Shown: piece by piece, positions 15,939 to 24,568 of the stretch
How the letters are laid out: the number at the start of each line of letters is the position of its first letter
Position numbering within the stretch: position 1 is the first letter of the stretch
Assembly (NCBI GenBank): GCA_009838845.1
Contig: VXRD01000079.1
Location: 1-34,140 of the forward strand
DNA length: 34,140 nucleotides
Direction: 5' to 3'
Source: Gemmatimonadota bacterium
GTDB lineage: Bacteria > Latescibacterota > UBA2968
Notes under the pieces: model-generated
Told to the model about the DNA's origin: nothing
The model's database searches: none
The model's input: only the letters and a program-made list of their open reading frames with translations
Translations under genes and position numbers: made by a program

Positions 15939-18317
15939 GTGTTTAAGAATTATATCACAATCGCGATCCGCAATTTTTGGGGACAAAAAACCCATTCCCT
16001 GATCAATATTGCGGGCCTTTCCGTGGGCCTGACCTGTAGTTTTTTAATTTTTATGTGGATCACCCACGAACTCAGCTACAATCAATTCCATGTGGAAGGC
16101 GACCGAATTTACCGCTTCATGCGGCATCATCACGGCATGAATAAGATCTCGACATTGTCTTCTATCCCCCAGCCGAGTGCCAAATTGCTGGAAGAGCGAT
16201 ATCCCGAAGTTACCGAGACCGTGCTTGTGACCTGGACTCAGCCCATGCTTTTGACACAGGGGAAACAGACTTTTCGGGATCGCGGATATCACGCTGGACC
16301 GGCCTTTTTTAAAATTTTCACCTTTCCCCTCATCCTGGGAGATCCCGAAACAGCGCTTTCGGAACCGAATAATATCGCCATCTCAGAGCGACTGGCCGAG
16401 AAGTATTTCGGAGAGGATTGGAGGAGTATTGCGATGGGGCAGATATTTGTGGTGAATAGCACGCACGCCCTGATGCAATACGATAACAAAAGTTTTAAGG
16501 TGACCGGGGTTTATGAAAACATGCCCGTAAATTCGACGCTGAGATATGACTGTATTTTGCCAATTGCATCTTATTTGGCCAATAAACGCAGTTTTTCTCA
16601 GTGGACGGTAAATCACCTTCGGCTATACGTTCAGTTGCAAAAGGATGTCAATATCGATCAATTCAATGCCAAGATAAAAAATATTATTAGAGAGAATGAT
16701 AAGACGGTTACAAGCGATGCTTTTTTACAACCCTTTCAGGATATCCATCTGTATTCCGACTACAGGAATGGCAAACTGGTCGGTGGTCGGATTGACTATG
16801 TGCGGATGTTTATTGTCGTGGCTGTGTTCATCATCCTGATCGCGAGTATCAACTTTATGAATCTATCGACTGCGCGTTCTACGCAACGCGCCCGGGAAAT
16901 TGGGATTCGCAAGGTTGCCGGGGCACATAAAACAATTCTAATTGGGCAGTTTATGGGAGAATCTCTCATGATGACCATGTTCGCTGCCATTCTGGCTCTG
17001 GTCATGGTCATTTTGGTTTTGCCGTCGTTTAGCGATTTGATTAATCAGACGCTCACGACCGATCTTTTCAGTATCGAGATTCTTCTCATTTTTTTTGGTA
17101 TTGCGATTGTAACCGGTTTGCTCGCGGGAAGCTATCCCGCTTTTTTCCTGTCCAATTTTAATCCCGTCGTTGTTTTGCACGGTACTTTTACACCGGGGTC
17201 GGGTTCGAGTCAGTTGCGCCGGGTGCTGGTGGTGTTCCAATTCGGTCTTTCTATTTTGCTTATTATCGGCACGCTGACAGTTTATGAACAGATTGCGTAT
17301 ATGCGAAATAAAGATCTGGGAATTGACCGCGATAATCTGGTGTATATACGGTTGGAAGGTGCAGCTAAGCGGCAGTATGAGACTTTCAGACGCGAACTTT
17401 TGCAACAGCCGGGCATTGTCGGTGTGACCAGTACCGCACACAATCCACTCAGGGTAACGAGTACCGGAACAAATGCGATGTGGGCGGGTCGAGATCCCAA
17501 TTCAGAGCATATTTTTCACAGGTTACAGGCCAACTACGATGTGGTCAATACCCTGCAAATGGAGCTTGTTCACGGGCGCGAATTTTCCAGAGATTTTCCC
17601 GGTGATCTCAGAAGTTTTATCGTGAATGAAGAAATGGCCCGAGCCATGGGCATGGAAAACCCGGTTGGCACCCTTCTGCGGTTTGGTCGCGAGGGTCCAA
17701 TTATTGGTGTGGTTAAAAATTTTCATTTTCAATCACTGTACACCGCCATCGAACCGCTGATTATTCTTCTGAGTCCCGCCCGGACGGAGTATTTATTTGT
17801 TCGTATTGCCGCGGGACAAACGGCTGAGACTATTGCAGGTATTGAGAGGGTATTTAAGAAATTCAATGATCGTCCTTTTGAATTTTCTTTTCAGGACGAA
17901 CAGTTTGAAAGGATGTATCGCAACGAAAGCACAATGGGCACGCTGGCCACTTTTTTTGCAATTTTCGCCATTTTTATTTCTTGCCTGGGTCTGTTTGGTC
18001 TGGCGTCCTATACCGCCGAACAACGCACCAAGGAAATCGGTATTAGAAAAATTCTCGGTGCGTCCATTCCCAATCTCGTCATTCTGCTTTCCAAAGAGTT
18101 CATCAGGCTGGTTGTCGTCTCCTTTGCTCTGGCCGCCCCGCTGGCCTATCACTTTATGACCGAGTGGTTAAATGATTTTGCCTATCACACATCTCTGGGA
18201 TGGCGCGTCTTTGTTTTCGCTGGCGTCCTGTCCCTGATTATCGCCTGTATCACTGTGAGCTATCAAGCGATCAAAGTTGCCATGGCCAATCCGGTTGAAT
18301 CGCTGCGGTATGAGTAG
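15939..18317 (+). CDS. MacB/FtsX-family ABC transporter permease (duplicated FtsX domain)
   Basis: 792 residues from a GTG that follows AGGAG by 6-7 bases. An N-terminal membrane anchor at about 21-40 is followed by a large extracytoplasmic MacB-core-like domain (about 45-280). The first FtsX domain begins at about 283 (YVRMFIVVAVFIILIASINF, then AREIGIRKVAGAHK) with three more membrane segments. A second periplasmic domain follows, and a second FtsX domain from about 665 carries the same REIGIRK-x-x-GA signature (TKEIGIRKILGAS). This 'eight-helix' form is common in Bacteroidota-like genomes. These permeases usually work with an ATPase in efflux or mechanotransmission. No ATPase gene is adjacent here, so its partner must be elsewhere. 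Confidence 0.9.
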   Translation: MFKNYITIAIRNFWGQKTHSLINIAGLSVGLTCSFLIFMWITHELSYNQFHVEGDRIYRFMRHHHGMNKISTLSSIPQPSAKLLEERYPEVTETVLVTWTQPMLLTQGKQTFRDRGYHAGPAFFKIFTFPLILGDPETALSEPNNIAISERLAEKYFGEDWRSIAMGQIFVVNSTHALMQYDNKSFKVTGVYENMPVNSTLRYDCILPIASYLANKRSFSQWTVNHLRLYVQLQKDVNIDQFNAKIKNIIRENDKTVTSDAFLQPFQDIHLYSDYRNGKLVGGRIDYVRMFIVVAVFIILIASINFMNLSTARSTQRAREIGIRKVAGAHKTILIGQFMGESLMMTMFAAILALVMVILVLPSFSDLINQTLTTDLFSIEILLIFFGIAIVTGLLAGSYPAFFLSNFNPVVVLHGTFTPGSGSSQLRRVLVVFQFGLSILLIIGTLTVYEQIAYMRNKDLGIDRDNLVYIRLEGAAKRQYETFRRELLQQPGIVGVTSTAHNPLRVTSTGTNAMWAGRDPNSEHIFHRLQANYDVVNTLQMELVHGREFSRDFPGDLRSFIVNEEMARAMGMENPVGTLLRFGREGPIIGVVKNFHFQSLYTAIEPLIILLSPARTEYLFVRIAAGQTAETIAGIERVFKKFNDRPFEFSFQDEQFERMYRNESTMGTLATFFAIFAIFISCLGLFGLASYTAEQRTKEIGIRKILGASIPNLVILLSKEFIRLVVVSFALAAPLAYHFMTEWLNDFAYHTSLGWRVFVFAGVLSLIIACITVSYQAIKVAMANPVESLRYE

Positions 18318-18350
18318 AGGCACAGGCAAAGAATTAAATGGAGGAACTCA

Positions 18351-19127
18351 ATGGAATCCCTGCCCCTGCTTTCGGGCCATGCAATGCCTGTTGTCGGTCT
18401 CGGTACCTGGCCGATGAGAGGTAATCAATGTAAAGAGGTCATTAAACAGGCTCTCGAATTGGGCTATACGCACTTCGATACGGCCTGGATCTACCAGAAT
18501 CAGCGCGAAATAGGCGAAGCCCTGCGGGAGGTCGGTGCTGATCGCTCAAAACTTTTTATAACCTCCAAAGTCGGTAGAGATTATCTGCAATATGACGTCG
18601 CGATAGAACAAGCCGACGATATTCTCGAATATCTCCAGATGGATTACGTGGATCTGCTGCTGGTCCACTGGCCCAATGAAGCCGTGCCTATGGAAGGAAC
18701 TATTCGCGCTTTCAACGAGTTTTTCGATGCGGGTAAAGCGAGAAGTATTGGGGTTAGCAACTTTTCGGTCGAACAAATGGAACGCGCCCGTTCGCTCTCT
18801 ACAGCACCTATCAGTGTCAATCAGATCAAATACCATCCGGGCTACGAACAGCGAGATGTTTTGCAATGGTGCCTGGAAAACGATGTGGTGGTGACTGCGT
18901 ATTCCCCTCTGGGGAAGAAGGATATTCTTCGGGATCCCGTGTTGCTGAACATCGCCCGTATCCACGATAAGACCTCTGCACATGTCGCCCTCAAGTGGCT
19001 GCTGCAAAAAGGCATGATCGTTATTCCCAAAGCGAGTTCCCGAGCACATCTCCAGGCGAATCTCGATGTTTTTGACTGGTCCCTATCTGAAAGCGAGATG
19101 CAGTCCATTGACCGCATAGCGGGGTAA
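18351..19127 (+). CDS. Aldo/keto reductase
   Basis: 258 residues, (alpha/beta)8 barrel. The catalytic tetrad is visible: D43 (HFDTAWIY), Y48, K73 (ITSKVGRD) and H106 (LLLVHWP). The NADPH-binding C-terminal part includes GVSNFSVEQM, AYSPLGK and VIPKASSRAHLQANLDVF. It reduces aldehydes or ketones, including sugars, with NADPH in the cytoplasm. GGAGG precedes the ATG by 7 bases. The sulfatase gene starts 5 bases after its stop, so the two very likely form an operon. An aldose or ketone product from a desulfated sugar is a reasonable but unproven substrate. Confidence 0.92.
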   Translation: MESLPLLSGHAMPVVGLGTWPMRGNQCKEVIKQALELGYTHFDTAWIYQNQREIGEALREVGADRSKLFITSKVGRDYLQYDVAIEQADDILEYLQMDYVDLLLVHWPNEAVPMEGTIRAFNEFFDAGKARSIGVSNFSVEQMERARSLSTAPISVNQIKYHPGYEQRDVLQWCLENDVVVTAYSPLGKKDILRDPVLLNIARIHDKTSAHVALKWLLQKGMIVIPKASSRAHLQANLDVFDWSLSESEMQSIDRIAG

Positions 19128-19132
19128 ACGAA

Positions 19133-20767
19133 ATGGATGAGAAAAACAGGCCCAATGTCGTTCTTATCATTACGGACGATCAGGGGTACGGAACTGTGGG
19201 GGTACACGGGAATGATCAGATCAGGACGCCATATATGGATCGTTTGGCCAATGAAGGGGTGGCGTTTGACCGTTTCTACGGGCATCCGCTGTGTTCGCCT
19301 TCTCGAGCCGCATTGATGACGGGGCGGTATTTCTATCGAACCGGAATCCTACACACGTCTCGAGGGGGTGCATTAATGTCGGGCGATGAGGTCACTGCCG
19401 CCGAGCTATTTCGAGATGCCGGGTACCGCACCGGGATTTTTGGGAAGTGGCATCTCGGTGACAATTACCCAATGAGGCCCATGGACCAGGGATTTGAGAA
19501 AGCCGTGTGGCACAAAGGAGGGGGGATCGGGCAAGCCCCCGTAAGGCCAAATAGCTACTTTGACTCACTTCTGTGGCGAGAAGGGGAAGATTTCCAGGCG
19601 AAAGGGTACTGCACGGATGTCTTCTTTGACGAGGCCCTCGTGTTTATCGAGGAATATCAAAGCGAGCCGTTTTTTATCTATATTCCGACGAACGCGCCGC
19701 ACGGTCCTCTCGAGATCAGTGACGAATATGCGGATCCCTATCGCGAGATGGGTCTGGATGACAGCGTCGCACGAATCTATGGGATGGTCGAGAATATCGA
19801 CGACAATATTGGGCGACTCCTGGAACTGCTGGAACGCCTCGGGCTGGATGAAGATACAATAATCATCTTTACGTCCGACCACGGTCCCGCGGGCGGCAGG
19901 TACAATGCCGGACTCAGATCCACAAAAGGAGATGTGTACGAAGGCGGGATTCGCGTTCCGTATTTCATGAGGTGGCCGAAAGGGCTGCCGGCTGGTTTCA
20001 AAACCGACAAGATTGCCTCACACATCGATGTTCTGCCCACTTTGTTGTCGCTTTGTAACGTGGATTCCCCTTCTGATCTCAGGATGGATGGCGTGGATCT
20101 GACGCCCCTGATTCGAGGTCATGATGTGGAATGGCTTGATCGCACACTTTTCATTCAGACACACCGGGGGAGCCGTCCGCGACAGTACCACAACTGTACG
20201 GCGCTCACCCAGCGCTACAAGTGGTTGGGTGATCCCGGTACCGGCGGACAATGGGATTTTGAGACTTCTTCGACAGACCCCGTGATGGAGCTGTACGATC
20301 TCGAAGACGACCCTGGCGAAGAGAAAGAGATAGGTGGCCAGATGCCCGATCTTGTAGCGCAGATGAGGAAAGACTACGACGCCTGGTTCGACGATGTGGC
20401 TTCGGATTGGCAGGCGGGGGTTATTCACATTGGGAATTCGGCCGAGAATCCTCTCACGCTGTGCCGCTATCAGGATTCAGAATACATATCCGAACTGCCA
20501 CACGGCTGGCGTGTGAAGGTCGAACAGAGCGGAACCTATGAGTTTCGAATCAACCGCGAGTCGCTAAATGGCGCGGGTGCCCTGGGGGTTCAGTGGCAGG
20601 GGAATACCCAGAGAAGCCCGCTGGCTGCGGGAGAGAATACAGGACGATTCGAGCTTGAAGCGGGGGACGGCAATCTGGAGATCTGGTTCGAGCTCGAAGA
20701 TATAGGTCGCGTGACGTTTTCAAGCAATTTGACGATTGGGGATGTGGAGGTGGATTACCTGGGGTAG
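19133..20767 (+). CDS. Cys-type sulfatase (arylsulfatase family, S1)
   Basis: 544 residues. The metal-binding NVVLIITDDQGYG (8-20) holds D15/D16. The formylglycine site is C54-S-P-S-R in PLCSPSRAALMTGRY, which needs the formylglycine-generating enzyme, not present in this window. Further motifs are GIFGKWHLGD, NAPHGPLE and the C-terminal metal ligands IIFTSDHGPAGG. After the catalytic domain, from about residue 420, an extra beta-rich tail follows (TYEFRINRESLNG and similar), which may be a carbohydrate-contact module. There is no signal peptide, unlike most secreted sulfatases, so it probably desulfates an imported sugar in the cytoplasm. It is coupled to the aldo/keto reductase gene. Confidence 0.93.
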   Translation: MDEKNRPNVVLIITDDQGYGTVGVHGNDQIRTPYMDRLANEGVAFDRFYGHPLCSPSRAALMTGRYFYRTGILHTSRGGALMSGDEVTAAELFRDAGYRTGIFGKWHLGDNYPMRPMDQGFEKAVWHKGGGIGQAPVRPNSYFDSLLWREGEDFQAKGYCTDVFFDEALVFIEEYQSEPFFIYIPTNAPHGPLEISDEYADPYREMGLDDSVARIYGMVENIDDNIGRLLELLERLGLDEDTIIIFTSDHGPAGGRYNAGLRSTKGDVYEGGIRVPYFMRWPKGLPAGFKTDKIASHIDVLPTLLSLCNVDSPSDLRMDGVDLTPLIRGHDVEWLDRTLFIQTHRGSRPRQYHNCTALTQRYKWLGDPGTGGQWDFETSSTDPVMELYDLEDDPGEEKEIGGQMPDLVAQMRKDYDAWFDDVASDWQAGVIHIGNSAENPLTLCRYQDSEYISELPHGWRVKVEQSGTYEFRINRESLNGAGALGVQWQGNTQRSPLAAGENTGRFELEAGDGNLEIWFELEDIGRVTFSSNLTIGDVEVDYLG

Positions 20768-20842
20768 GGATAAAACGGTGCGGAATTGTAAAGATGGATG
20801 TAAGGTGTCTATTCAAAGCTGTAACCTATTTTGTTTTTTTGA

Positions 20843-21025
20843 GAAAATTCAGTCCGAACGTTTGATACCATTCGAGAACGTATGAATGACCTTGGTGTGC
20901 CAAATGAGGCTCTAACACTTACAGGTGGGATTCACGGTACGTGGAATTGGTTGCCGTGGTTTGATGTGACAATGATTCAGGTGGATCGGTTTTTGCAACG
21001 AACATGGAAGACAATAGAGAAATGA
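20843..21025 (+). pseudogene. C-terminal remnant of an alpha/beta-hydrolase (esterase) gene
   Basis: After a TGA at 20840-20842 an open frame of 60 codons runs to TGA at 21023-21025. It reads FDTIRERMNDLGVP, then GGIHGTWNWLPWFD and IQVDRFLQRT. The HG-x-W...PWF...VDRFL pattern is the usual C-terminus of acetyl-esterase/dienelactone-type hydrolases, where the His completes the catalytic triad. The rest of the gene is missing, so this is a decayed fragment. It overlaps the start region of the next gene. The assignment rests on recalled family pattern. Confidence 0.55.
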
Positions 21026-22137
21026 CTGATGGAATAGAGAAGCCACTAAGTGTAGCAATGAAACGGCATCGGTGTGATGATAGTGAGAATGAGTTATATA
21101 CGCGTTTTCGTTATTCTCCTGTCGAAGGGCTTGGTTACGAGCCTGGTGTTGGGCGAAGAGATCCGAGTTCGATTATCAAGGTTGGCGATCTTTATTACGT
21201 CTGGTACACACATTGCACTGATACGAGATATAAATGGTTGAACGCAGACTTGTGGTATGCGACGAGTCCCGATGGGTATGTATGGACAGAGCTTGGTCCA
21301 GCCGTGGAGCGTGGTCCGGCAGGTGCCTGGGATGATTACAGTGTGTTTACATGTAATATTCTCGTCGCCGATGGCAGATACTATCTGGTTTATCAGGCCG
21401 AGACCATGCCCGAACGCGGTTTGGGTATCAACGTAGTGGGCATGGCAAAGGCAGACTCTCCGGATGGGCCGTGGGAGAAGTTGCCTGAGCCAGTCTTGGA
21501 AACCGCTCCTGATGGAAAATTTGAGGTGCCAGATCTCGATCAGGTGCATAAACGGAAAGTTATTAAAAAAGGGTCGTGGGATAGTGCTGCAGTTCACGAT
21601 CCGGGGCTTTTGGTGCGCGATGGCAAGTACTGGCTATATTACAAAGGGCATGGAGTCGGAGATATCATGTTTGCCGATTCGAAGTGGGGCGTGGCGATTG
21701 CTGATCACCCTGAGGGCCCTTATGAGAAACATCCGCTGAATCCAATTACAAATAGCGGGCACGAGGTCTGGGTTTGGCCCTGGAAAACAGGTGTGGCTGC
21801 AATGGTTGATTGGGCGGGTCCTGAGAAGGGATCAATTCAATACGCGGAGGATGGCTTGAACTTTGAGGTGATGGCAACGCTGGAAGATATTCCACCTGCA
21901 GGAGGGGCTTATATTCCCGATAAATTTACGGATACAAAAGATGGCAAGGGGTTTAGCTGGGGGCTGTGTCATTACGGACGGTCCGACTGGAATTTTCTGG
22001 TGCGCTTCGATTGTGATCTGGAAAGAGGACGGGAAAAACAGCTTGCCTGGTCTTATTTCCAGCACTACAGCACGATCCGCGATGTGATGATTAATCCAGA
22101 AAGGTTCAATGTGCCACCAGAGGCGTTGCTGGGATGA
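21004..22137 (+). CDS. Five-bladed beta-propeller glycoside hydrolase, GH117/GH43-like
   Basis: 377 residues (the start is uncertain; ATGs at 21004, 21022 and 21058 have no strong ribosome binding site). Blade motifs include RRDPSSIIKVGDLYYVWYT (51-69), ADLWYATSPDG (81-91), WDDYSVFTCNILVADGRYYL (109-128), HDPGLLVRDGKYWLYYKG (198-215) and the later WGVAIADHPEGPY. Conserved acids D53, D110/D111 and D199 sit where GH43/GH117 enzymes keep catalytic residues. GH117 members release 3,6-anhydro-L-galactose from agar oligosaccharides, but many relatives act on other sugars. There is no signal peptide. Neighbouring enolase-superfamily and sulfatase genes fit the degradation of a decorated sugar. Confidence 0.75.
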   Translation: MEDNREMTDGIEKPLSVAMKRHRCDDSENELYTRFRYSPVEGLGYEPGVGRRDPSSIIKVGDLYYVWYTHCTDTRYKWLNADLWYATSPDGYVWTELGPAVERGPAGAWDDYSVFTCNILVADGRYYLVYQAETMPERGLGINVVGMAKADSPDGPWEKLPEPVLETAPDGKFEVPDLDQVHKRKVIKKGSWDSAAVHDPGLLVRDGKYWLYYKGHGVGDIMFADSKWGVAIADHPEGPYEKHPLNPITNSGHEVWVWPWKTGVAAMVDWAGPEKGSIQYAEDGLNFEVMATLEDIPPAGGAYIPDKFTDTKDGKGFSWGLCHYGRSDWNFLVRFDCDLERGREKQLAWSYFQHYSTIRDVMINPERFNVPPEALLG

Positions 22138-22167
22138 TAGAATTTTGAAGCTGTAATTTATGATGAT

Positions 22168-23277
22168 ATGAGCGAAATCGTTAAGATAAGAACGCGGCTG
22201 TTCGAAGTGCCATTGGCGGAGGTGCTGGTCGATGCCAAGCATGGCGACCATAGTCACTTCGAGTTGATTACCGTGACGATAACACTGAAGGATGGGTACG
22301 AGGGAACCGGGTACACTTATACCGGTGGTCGCGGTGGCAGGTCGATTAAAGCTATGATCGACGCGGATCTGGCTCCCAGGTTGATTGCCAGGAATGGGGC
22401 GGATGTGGAAGAGATCAACGATTGGTGCGAATGGTATATTCATTACGTCGGTCGTGGCGGGGTTTCGTCATTTGCGATATCGGCGATCGACATCGCTCTT
22501 TGGGATATCCGCTGCAAACGCAAGGACCTGCCCTTGTGGAAAGTCTCGGGTGGAGTGGGTGCGAGTTGCAAAGCCTATGGTGGAGGCATTGATCTGAATT
22601 TTCCACTTTCGAAACTTCTCGATAACATCCGTCGCTATCTCGACAAGGGCTTCAATGGGGTCAAGATCAAGGTTGGACAACCCACCCTTGATGAAGATGT
22701 AGAGCGGGTCCAAGCGGTTCGAAAGTTGATCGGTCCCGATATTGCTTTCATGGTCGATGCAAACTACTCCATGAGTGTTGAATACGCTATTGAGGCGGCG
22801 AACCGATTTAAGGCGTTCGATATTCTGTGGTTTGAAGAGCCTACGCTTCCAGACGACTATCTGGGGTATGCCGAGATTGCCGATGCTACGGGTGTGCCTC
22901 TATCGATGGGCGAGAACCTACATACGATACATGAATTTGGCTACGCTTTTGAACAGGCTAAGCTCTCTTATATTCAGCCTGATGCTTCCAATTGTATGGG
23001 GATTACGGGCTGGCTGAAGGTTGCCGAATTGTCGCGTAAGTACGAAGTCCCAATATGCTCTCACGGCATGCAGGAGTTGCACGTCAGCCTGGTTTCTGCG
23101 CAACCCAATGCAGGTTGGATGGAATACCACAGCTTTCCAATTGACGAGTACACAAAGCGTCGGTTGAAGATCGAAAACCACCGGGCGATTGCGCCTGATG
23201 ATCCGGGAATTGGCGTAGAATTCGACTGGTCTAAACTCGAACCTTATTGCGTCTCTGATCTGGTATTCGGCGAATAA
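22168..23277 (+). CDS. Mandelate racemase/muconate lactonizing enzyme family (enolase superfamily)
   Basis: 369 residues. The N-terminal capping domain is followed by the barrel with K166-x-K168 in GVKIKVG, metal ligands D197 (MVDAN), E223/E224 (WFEEP) and E249 (SMGEN), D272 and a general-base H299 in CSHGMQE. The Lys plus His/Asp dyad points to the mandelate racemase subgroup, whose members racemise or dehydrate hydroxy-acids such as sugar acids by abstracting a proton alpha to a carboxylate. A sugar-acid dehydratase would fit the neighbours, but the substrate is not determined. It lies 30 bases after the propeller gene on the same strand. Confidence 0.92.
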   Translation: MSEIVKIRTRLFEVPLAEVLVDAKHGDHSHFELITVTITLKDGYEGTGYTYTGGRGGRSIKAMIDADLAPRLIARNGADVEEINDWCEWYIHYVGRGGVSSFAISAIDIALWDIRCKRKDLPLWKVSGGVGASCKAYGGGIDLNFPLSKLLDNIRRYLDKGFNGVKIKVGQPTLDEDVERVQAVRKLIGPDIAFMVDANYSMSVEYAIEAANRFKAFDILWFEEPTLPDDYLGYAEIADATGVPLSMGENLHTIHEFGYAFEQAKLSYIQPDASNCMGITGWLKVAELSRKYEVPICSHGMQELHVSLVSAQPNAGWMEYHSFPIDEYTKRRLKIENHRAIAPDDPGIGVEFDWSKLEPYCVSDLVFGE

Positions 23278-23297
23278 GCGTCTGGTTCCTCATCGAA

Positions 23298-24413
23298 TCA
23301 CGGTGAAATTTGCAACTTGCCGAAATGAATATGAGTACGCGGCGTATCTGGTGTGCCGCTGTCCCACACGCAACGGAAGTCCCCCGGCGCAATTTCAATA
23401 AGTGTGGGATAAGAGTTCTTAATCCCGGCATCGTAGAAGGTTTTCTCTTCGCTCCAGGTGTCTCCGGGATTTTTTGTTTTGTACCGCAGAGAGGTCCGAC
23501 CTCCGTTCGGAAATCCCGGTGCTTTTTCTCTTTGGGGAGGCCCGTCGCTGTACACATAGATATGCGTGCCATTCGAGGATCGGCCAAAGAAAGCTTTTGA
23601 CTTGGCGTTGTGCAGGTCGGGTTCGGGTTTGGCGACACTCCAGGTCTGGCCACCGTCACGGCTTACGCTCGAATAGGCTCTGGGCGGGTCCGTCGTGCGA
23701 TCGGTTTCGTCGTAATCGGCCGTTCGCATGACAATCCATAGTTCCTTTGGTGTTTCTCCCGGCGCGATATTTCCCTCGTGTAGGAAAACACGAGCATTGG
23801 TGGGTTGGGGAATATATGCTTCGAGCTTCCATTCCAGCAGGCTGGTACTGCTGAGAACGAAGTGGTCACGCGAACCGCGTGGGTCTTCTTGCAGCGTGTT
23901 GCGGTGGGCTGGCAGGAGATACTTGTGTACTGAGTCGATTTCTGTAGTAACGATGCTCGAGCATGTGATGAGCGGTCCTGCATAGTGCATCGCCATTTCC
24001 ACCTGTGTCCAGGAATAACCGCCATCTGCGGTGAATGCACCGACCAGTTGAGATTCTTCGCTATTCTTCTGAGCTATCGGGCAGCGCATCGCAAAGCACC
24101 AAATGACGTCCTGTCCGGGGGCGCGGTAAAGAACTGGATTCGCGTAGGCAAATTGCACTATACCCTGACGCTGGCGATGATCGAATATCATCACGGGTTC
24201 CTCCCAGGTATCCCCATCGTCGGTTGAGAGCGTCGCGAGAATGTCTCCCATGTCTTTCTTGCCGTTGACCATCGCCCCGAAGGCCACAATGAGATGCCTC
24301 TTCTTCTGCCCTGGAATAATGACCGGTTGCCACACGCGCCAGGCCTGCGGATGCTGCTCAACCCGGCGAACTACGCGAAGGTCCATAACATCTCCTCGAT
24401 AATTCTGCATCAT
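23298..24413 (-). CDS. Sialidase-like (exo-alpha-sialidase/BNR repeat) protein
   Basis: 371 residues. Asp boxes are at STDDGDTW (63-70), TADGGYSW (128-135) and SRDGGQTW (251-258) in a six-bladed propeller layout. R-x-x-x-P-type N-terminal elements (WQPVIIPGQ) and later GRTSLRYKTKN and SYPTLIEI resemble family GH33-type and related propellers. I cannot confirm the full catalytic set (three Arg, Asp, Tyr/Glu), so hydrolytic activity is likely but not shown. There are two ATGs, 24413 and 24386, each with its own GAGGAGA site within a repeated stretch, so two starts nine residues apart are possible. There is no signal peptide. It is convergent with the enolase-superfamily gene. Confidence 0.8.
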   Translation of the reverse strand: MMQNYRGDVMDLRVVRRVEQHPQAWRVWQPVIIPGQKKRHLIVAFGAMVNGKKDMGDILATLSTDDGDTWEEPVMIFDHRQRQGIVQFAYANPVLYRAPGQDVIWCFAMRCPIAQKNSEESQLVGAFTADGGYSWTQVEMAMHYAGPLITCSSIVTTEIDSVHKYLLPAHRNTLQEDPRGSRDHFVLSSTSLLEWKLEAYIPQPTNARVFLHEGNIAPGETPKELWIVMRTADYDETDRTTDPPRAYSSVSRDGGQTWSVAKPEPDLHNAKSKAFFGRSSNGTHIYVYSDGPPQREKAPGFPNGGRTSLRYKTKNPGDTWSEEKTFYDAGIKNSYPTLIEIAPGDFRCVWDSGTPDTPRTHIHFGKLQISP

Positions 24414-24568
24414 CTATCTCCTCGATTTGCGTTCAAAATTTTTTTAAATTTAAGATCTGCATAATTATCAGTACTTCCAAGCTGGAAATTACCTTCTGTT
24501 AAATCGCCATTCAATCTAAGGGGGTTGGGCATTGACATTCTATACAACTTTCATATAAGGAGGACAAT

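Noticed and set aside
24532-24559. TTGACA-16-TATAAG as promoter for the second Gfo/Idh/MocA gene
   Set aside because: The -10 would overlap the ribosome binding site and transcription would start within a few bases of the ATG, so the gene's obvious AAGGAGG would be unused. The real promoter is probably further upstream.
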